Origin: Pisaster brevispinus | Taxonomy: Eukaryota > Echinodermata > Asteroidea > Forcipulatida > Asteriidae | Assembly (NCBI GenBank): GCA_023634235.1 | Contig: JAMKCF010000008.1 | Location: 16,179,558-16,243,557, forward strand | Length of the DNA: 64,000 bases | Reading direction: 5' to 3' | In this document: positions 59,281 through 64,000 of the stretch, one piece after another | How positions within the stretch are numbered: position 1 is the stretch's first letter | Layout of the letters: every line of letters begins with the position of its first letter | Program-made: the position numbers and the translations under genes | The notes under the pieces: model-generated | What the model was told of the DNA's origin: nothing | What the model saw: the letters and a program-made list of their open reading frames with translations, nothing else | The model's database searches: none

Positions 59281-59834
59281 GTCTATAAATGAAATGTAAT
59301 ATCTGAAACGTACCTGAATCAGAAGAATGATATCATGTGTGCACTAAAACGAAATTAAATTCAGTAGTAGCTAAAAAGAAACCCTTATTTGAATGAATTA
59401 AGGAAATATTTTCTCCCAGCACAGCAGTATGGCTTTGCCACACCATACGTAGTTAGTGGCACAACTGACAAAATTTATCAGAGCTGCATATCTGATTAAA
59501 GTCACAACAGGGCCCCCCCCCCAAAAAAAAAACAGGCAAAAGAACATGAACACCCCTTCACATATTCAAAACCAAGTTCATACTCCATAATTATAAAAGG
59601 AAATCATGTGCAACCGAAACATCATTACTATCAACAAACATCATCAAAACTGTATTTGTTATGATTTATGACTGCTGCCCTAACTAATCAAGCAATGATT
59701 CAGAGCATATAAGGCCTTTATCAAGCTTCAGTCCATGCTGAAAGCTATAGGCTACAATTCCAATCCAAGAGGACTTCTTAAGATATCAACTCGGTTCAAA
59801 TCTCTCATAATTAGTTTCTTTGCTCTTAAAGAGG

Positions 59835-60325
59835 GACTCCCAAGGTCAAATTCAGTTTTGTGATTCACTCATGTACCATGGGATAGAGTCTTTATGCAAA
59901 ACAGGGGGAAAAATCTCTTACTTCCAAATCTGTAGTCTCACTTCAAAATGGTGTAAAATGCCACTGTGTTTGATACGGTTCAAGTGCAATTTGGTCAAAA
60001 TCCTAAAACGTTACATCACAAAACACTTCAAATATATGGTCTGTACATTTTTCTAAAAAAAATGTTCAGTTCATTCCTGAGTTTTGTTGATTTTCAATTT
60101 AAAAAACACATTGAATTTGACCATTTGACTGGCCCAAAGATTCCTCTTGCTGTATGGTGACATCATGTTTCAAATTTCGCACTGAAGATTATCAAGTAGA
60201 ATAACATTTTACACTATTTTAATGTTAGGTTAGAGACGTGTAATATTTTCCCCACTTTCACGAGGTCTCTATTGGAAAATGGGTGCATCACAAAACTTGT
60301 TTTAACCTTGTGGACCCTCTCGCCC
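59835..60325. mobile_element. About 490-bp palindromic dispersed element, copy 2
   Basis: The left end CAAGGTCAAATTCAGTTTTG and the right end CACAAAACTTGTTTTAACCT are roughly complementary, and the body matches 3690-4190 in order. It is non-coding. Confidence 0.65.
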
Positions 60326-60563
60326 ACACAGGTTGGAACAGTGTCCAAAGCAGAGACTTTTCAGAGTGTGAAAGGGTCTATAGACTAGATTGAATTCATT
60401 ATACCCAGATTGATAACAATGCACAGCAAATTACTGGTAAAATCTCATTTTTTAAAAATTCCATTGCCTTTAATGTGGGTACATTTTTAAGTAACAGAGC
60501 ATCACAACCATTTCAACAGTCTCACCAACAGTGCCCCCACCCAACATGTGAAAGGTTCAGCTT

Positions 60564-60676
60564 GGGTGCGTTTTATTCGCGGTCATAACCAATAACTTTT
60601 TCGGCTGACTTGGCCATTGGTTAATCACTGGTCAGTGACCGAAACAGCTATTGGTTACAGCTGCGAAAACGCACCC
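60564..60676. mobile_element. 113-bp MITE, GGGTGCGTTTT ends
   Basis: GGGTGCGTTTTATTCGCGGT and the right end CTGCGAAAACGCACCC are complementary, with CCAATAACTTTTT/ATTGGTTACAG further in. The end sequence resembles that of the element at 20167-20744. Confidence 0.7.
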
Positions 60677-60708
60677 CTGGTCCTGACCAACACTAAGTGA
60701 TGTTTGAA

Positions 60709-61152
60709 TCTCTTTTGGGAGGAGTGTTCCCCATGAAGACGACCAGAGTATAGATCTTGTGCGTCTACGTCACAGATTGCACACATGATTTACATGATAA
60801 CTTTTAGGAGCCTATGTCCCATAATGAATGCATGCAACAAGCTTACTTTCATAATAAAGATCTGAGTGAAAAAGTTTGTGTTCTCCACATGTGTGTCAGC
60901 CTGGTGCACAACTACATTTTGCACATTATATTACCCTAAGCGTAATGTGGAAGATAATGCTTTGAAGAGATTGGCTCAATATTATTGTGTCTTGGGCCGT
61001 GCACCAGCTATTTGTAACAGTTACACACGGACTCAAATAGGCACTGGTAATCACCAAAAAGGCTGCACTAGTCCATGGCGTCATGTGCACAAGGTCTATA
61101 CAGTCTGAAACGTCTAGACCACGACAGATCTAACGCTCCTCCCAAGAGAGAT
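60709..61152. mobile_element. About 440-bp TIR element, CTCTTTTGGGAGGAG ends
   Basis: The left end ATCTCTTTTGGGAGGAGTGT pairs with the right end CGCTCCTCCCAAGAGAGAT, and further in TATAGATCTTGTGC pairs with CACAAGGTCTATA. The 80-codon frame at 60866-61108 inside it matches nothing known. Confidence 0.65.
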
Positions 61153-61772
61153 TTACGCCTGGTTGTACATGCAAGTTAGTCATTAGTATTAATTACTTCC
61201 TACGATCAACACTGTTGTGTAGAGGAATTACAATCTGTTTGACTCATTTTGATGTGAATTCAGTCAGGTCATGAAGCATGTGGATGATCAAATTTTAACA
61301 CGTTGACTGCCGGTCATAGATTCGTAGGGCATTCCCATTTGCCAAGTGTGGTGCGCATGTGTGCATACCAAATAGGTACCTTTTTGGTGTCTACATGTTG
61401 TATTACGCTAATTTCTAACCCTAATTCTCACTACTGCCAGAAGCGTATTTGTTGCATTCTCAGTGATGCCAGTGTATTCAATTAACAATACAAAAACCTT
61501 TCACTCTCTATGAGTATACTCGTAGTGACAGAATCCGTTACACCTTTTACAATGACAACCCTAGGTCTTCCAGTTCCCGTTTTTCTCCCTTTACCTATGA
61601 TCGTGATGAACTCTTACATTTGAACTTGGCTTCCAGTTCTATTGATTTGAATTATACCCTGGACCCTTCTGTTCTGGATCATATTAAGCATCTTGGATTA
61701 GATGTCACTCAAAGTAATAACTCAAGATGCAATCGTCGTACACATAGAGGGAAAAAGGGTGGGCGTCGACGA

Positions 61773-64000
61773 ATGAAACAGTCACCCAATTCCTTATTGA
61801 ATACCTCCATTGACTCTCATCATTTAACTGTACAGTCTCATAGGAATCTTCGCTTTGCTCTATGGAATGCTCACTCTGTTAAATCCAAAGATACATCTAC
61901 TGCACTCTGTGATTTTGTAATCAGTCATCAGTTAGATATACTTGCCATCACAGAGACATGGTTAACTGGAGGAGATCGGGATAATCGTACTCTTGCCGAC
62001 ATCAGTAACACTTTACCTAACTATGTTTTCCACCACTCTCCACGTCTACACTCAAGGGCAGGTGGTGTTGGTATCATTGTGAGAACTGGTATTGATATAA
62101 AAATTCATCAAAGTCAAGAATATAGAGCTTTTGAACACATGGAGCTCACTTTATCATCAATGTCGTCATCTTTTCGTCTTCTCATCATCTATCGACCTCC
62201 ACCTAACAAGAAAAATAATCTCACATTTCCGATGTTTCTTGAAGAGTTTGGATGCCTAATTGAATCACTCATCGCTAACCCCTGCAGTTTTCTCTTGTCA
62301 GGTGACTTTAATTTTCATATGGATGTTCCTGACAATCGTGAAACTATTATTTTCCGTGACTTGTTAGATACTTCCAACCTTCAACAACATGTTACTTCAT
62401 CTACTCATACCGCTGGACATACACTGGATTTATTGATTTCTAATATCACTGATGATTTAATTTCTTCGGTTTCAACTCATCATGATCTTCCTTCAGACCA
62501 TGCTGCTGTGAAGTGTCTAATTAATGTTGCTCGCCCACCAGCATCAACCAAGAAATTACTTATTCGCAAACTTCGTTCACTTGATATGGCTTCTTTTAAA
62601 TCTGATATTCGTAACTCTTCTTTGATGACGGACCCTGCCACGAATTTAGATGAACTTGTTATGCAGTATGATTCTGTTCTTAAGGTTATTCTTGATCATC
62701 ATGCTCCTGAAGTTGTAAGATCCGTCATACTACGCCCTCATGCTCCATGGTATAGTGATACTCTACGTGCAGCCAAGCAGGAGAAACGTCGCCGTGAGCG
62801 AAAATGGTTAAAATCAGGCCTTGCTGTGCATAATGAGTCATACAAAGAACAGTGTATCATATACAGAGACCTTGTTATCAATGCTAAATCTAACTATCAT
62901 CGTTGTAAAATATCGGAGTGCAACCAACAAAATCTGTTCCGTGTTATTGACAAGCTGTCTTCTCCCAAGTGTATGAAAAAGCTCCCAAGTTTTGACAATC
63001 CTATTGATCTGGCCAATAATTTCGCCACTTTCTTTGAGGATAAAATTAAGAAATTGTATGGTAGATTTGAGAATATACATCCATCACCCATCTCCGTTGA
63101 TATTCATGATCATTGTAACTCTTCGATCGCCACTTTTCGTGAAGTCACTTCTGACGAAGTGATGAAGATGATCAAATCTTGTACAGTTACCTCCTGCAAG
63201 TTGGACCCTCTGCCATTATCTGTATTTAAGGAGTGTTGTTCTGAACTGCTGCCAGTCTTCACAAAGATTATTAATAGGTCTTTGTCTTTTGGCCATTTCC
63301 CTGATCATCTTAAGGAGGCTTGCATCCTGCCACTTCTGAAAAAGCAACATTTGGACCCGGAGTGTATGTCAAATTATCGTCCTATCTCTAACTTGCGATT
63401 CATCTCTAAATTGATTGAACGTGCAGTTGTGAGTCAACTTCAAGACTATCTCTGTGAAAATAACCTTTATGCTAAGATGCAGTCTGCTTATCGTCCTTTC
63501 CACAGTACTGAGACTGCTCTCATTCGTGTGCAGGATGATATCTTGCGTGCACTGGACAATCATAACGAAGCGATCCTTGTGCTGTTAGATTTTTCAGCTG
63601 CATTTGACACTATTGACCATGAGCATCTCCTTCAACGTTTATCTTCTCGCTATGGAATTACAGGAACTGCCCTTAACTGGTTCTCTTCTTATCTTAACAA
63701 CAGAACCCACCATGTTCTCATCAATAATGCTAGATCCGATCGTCATCATCTCTTGTGTGGTGTTCCTCAAGGTTCTGTAGCTGGGCCTCTTGAATTTATA
63801 TTGTTCAGTGCACCCTTACAAGACCTCATTGCTGCCCATGGTATTTCTAGTGTTGCTTATGCTGACGATACCCAGCTTTACGTTACATTTGACCCTGCTG
63901 ATCGCGCTTCTGCCATTGCTAAAGTTGAATTATGCATTCAAGATGTCAAATCTTGGGCTCTGTCCAACAAACTCGCTCTGAATGACTCCAAAACTGAGAT
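61773..64000 (+). CDS. CR1/Jockey-superfamily LINE ORF2: endonuclease plus reverse transcriptase, runs off the window
   Basis: One uninterrupted frame is open from 61467 to the window end; the first in-frame ATG is 61773, just before the endonuclease begins (LRFALWNAHSVKS). The APE endonuclease shows ITETWL, GGVGIIVR, the GDFNFH catalytic block (about residue 177) and LPSDHAAV. A basic linker with APWYSDTLRAAKQEKRRRER follows. The RT shows KLDPLPLSVFK, FPDHLKEACILPLLKK, NYRPISNL, AYRPFHSTETALI, LLDFSAAFDTIDHEHLL (first catalytic Asp, about 606-612), GVPQGS and YADDTQLY (696-699). No stop or frameshift was found over about 2.5 kb, so the copy is young or selected. The 3' end, RT thumb and tail lie beyond 64000. 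CR1/L2 versus another Jockey-type clade is not settled. Confidence 0.9.
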   Translation, partial: MKQSPNSLLNTSIDSHHLTVQSHRNLRFALWNAHSVKSKDTSTALCDFVISHQLDILAITETWLTGGDRDNRTLADISNTLPNYVFHHSPRLHSRAGGVGIIVRTGIDIKIHQSQEYRAFEHMELTLSSMSSSFRLLIIYRPPPNKKNNLTFPMFLEEFGCLIESLIANPCSFLLSGDFNFHMDVPDNRETIIFRDLLDTSNLQQHVTSSTHTAGHTLDLLISNITDDLISSVSTHHDLPSDHAAVKCLINVARPPASTKKLLIRKLRSLDMASFKSDIRNSSLMTDPATNLDELVMQYDSVLKVILDHHAPEVVRSVILRPHAPWYSDTLRAAKQEKRRRERKWLKSGLAVHNESYKEQCIIYRDLVINAKSNYHRCKISECNQQNLFRVIDKLSSPKCMKKLPSFDNPIDLANNFATFFEDKIKKLYGRFENIHPSPISVDIHDHCNSSIATFREVTSDEVMKMIKSCTVTSCKLDPLPLSVFKECCSELLPVFTKIINRSLSFGHFPDHLKEACILPLLKKQHLDPECMSNYRPISNLRFISKLIERAVVSQLQDYLCENNLYAKMQSAYRPFHSTETALIRVQDDILRALDNHNEAILVLLDFSAAFDTIDHEHLLQRLSSRYGITGTALNWFSSYLNNRTHHVLINNARSDRHHLLCGVPQGSVAGPLEFILFSAPLQDLIAAHGISSVAYADDTQLYVTFDPADRASAIAKVELCIQDVKSWALSNKLALNDSKTE

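Overview
The window looks like a piece of a deuterostome, most likely echinoderm (probably sea star), nuclear genome. The reasons are intron-rich animal genes with GT/AG splice sites, a high density of short terminal-inverted-repeat (TIR) elements, tRNA-derived SINEs whose heads carry Ser/Leu-like A and B boxes, and DIRS-type and CR1/RTE-type retroelements in an AT-rich background. The taxonomic call is inference from repeat style; no species can be named from the sequence alone.

Two conserved host genes are present, both on the + strand. (1) A complete deoxyhypusine synthase gene (DHPS), 8 exons from 26304 to 38287. It gives a continuous 372-codon reading frame with every intron phase consistent and the catalytic Lys in place. 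(2) A 3'-incomplete gene for a nose-resistant-to-fluoxetine (NRF-6)-like membrane acyltransferase. Twelve exons from 47616 to 58644 give 517 in-phase codons, with a signal peptide, a Cys-rich NRF domain and most of an acyltransferase-3 domain; the last exons are not seen before 64000. DHPS makes the hypusine residue of eIF5A; NRF-type proteins are multi-pass membrane proteins. Nothing suggests the two work together.

Layout. 1-2101: decayed non-LTR retrotransposon (minus). 2.1-9.4 kb: gene-poor, with MITE-like elements, palindromes and old duplications. 9.4-17.6 kb: a very large imperfect inverted repeat (arms about 2.5-2.7 kb, about 1.5 kb spacer), flanked by copies of a smaller TIR element. 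18.2-25.9 kb: several TIR elements, including a nested stack (21639-25490) that holds a CR1-like fragment, a 21-bp minisatellite MITE pair and a SINE. 26.3-38.3 kb: DHPS; its 5.7-kb last intron carries a GC-rich, decayed DIRS element (gag, RT and tyrosine-recombinase remnants, minus strand) that is itself interrupted by a small TIR element. 40060-41512: about 97 copies of a 15-bp minisatellite with higher-order structure. 42.5-46.9 kb: TIR elements and palindromic repeats. 47.6-58.6 kb: the NRF-like gene with SINEs and TIR elements in its introns. 59-61.2 kb: TIR elements. 61.5-64 kb: a CR1/Jockey-superfamily LINE with one uninterrupted endonuclease-RT reading frame that runs off the window end.

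The exon and intron structures were read by eye from splice consensus, phase and family resemblance. Repeat boundaries are read by eye too and may be off by several bases, or by tens of bases in diverged families.
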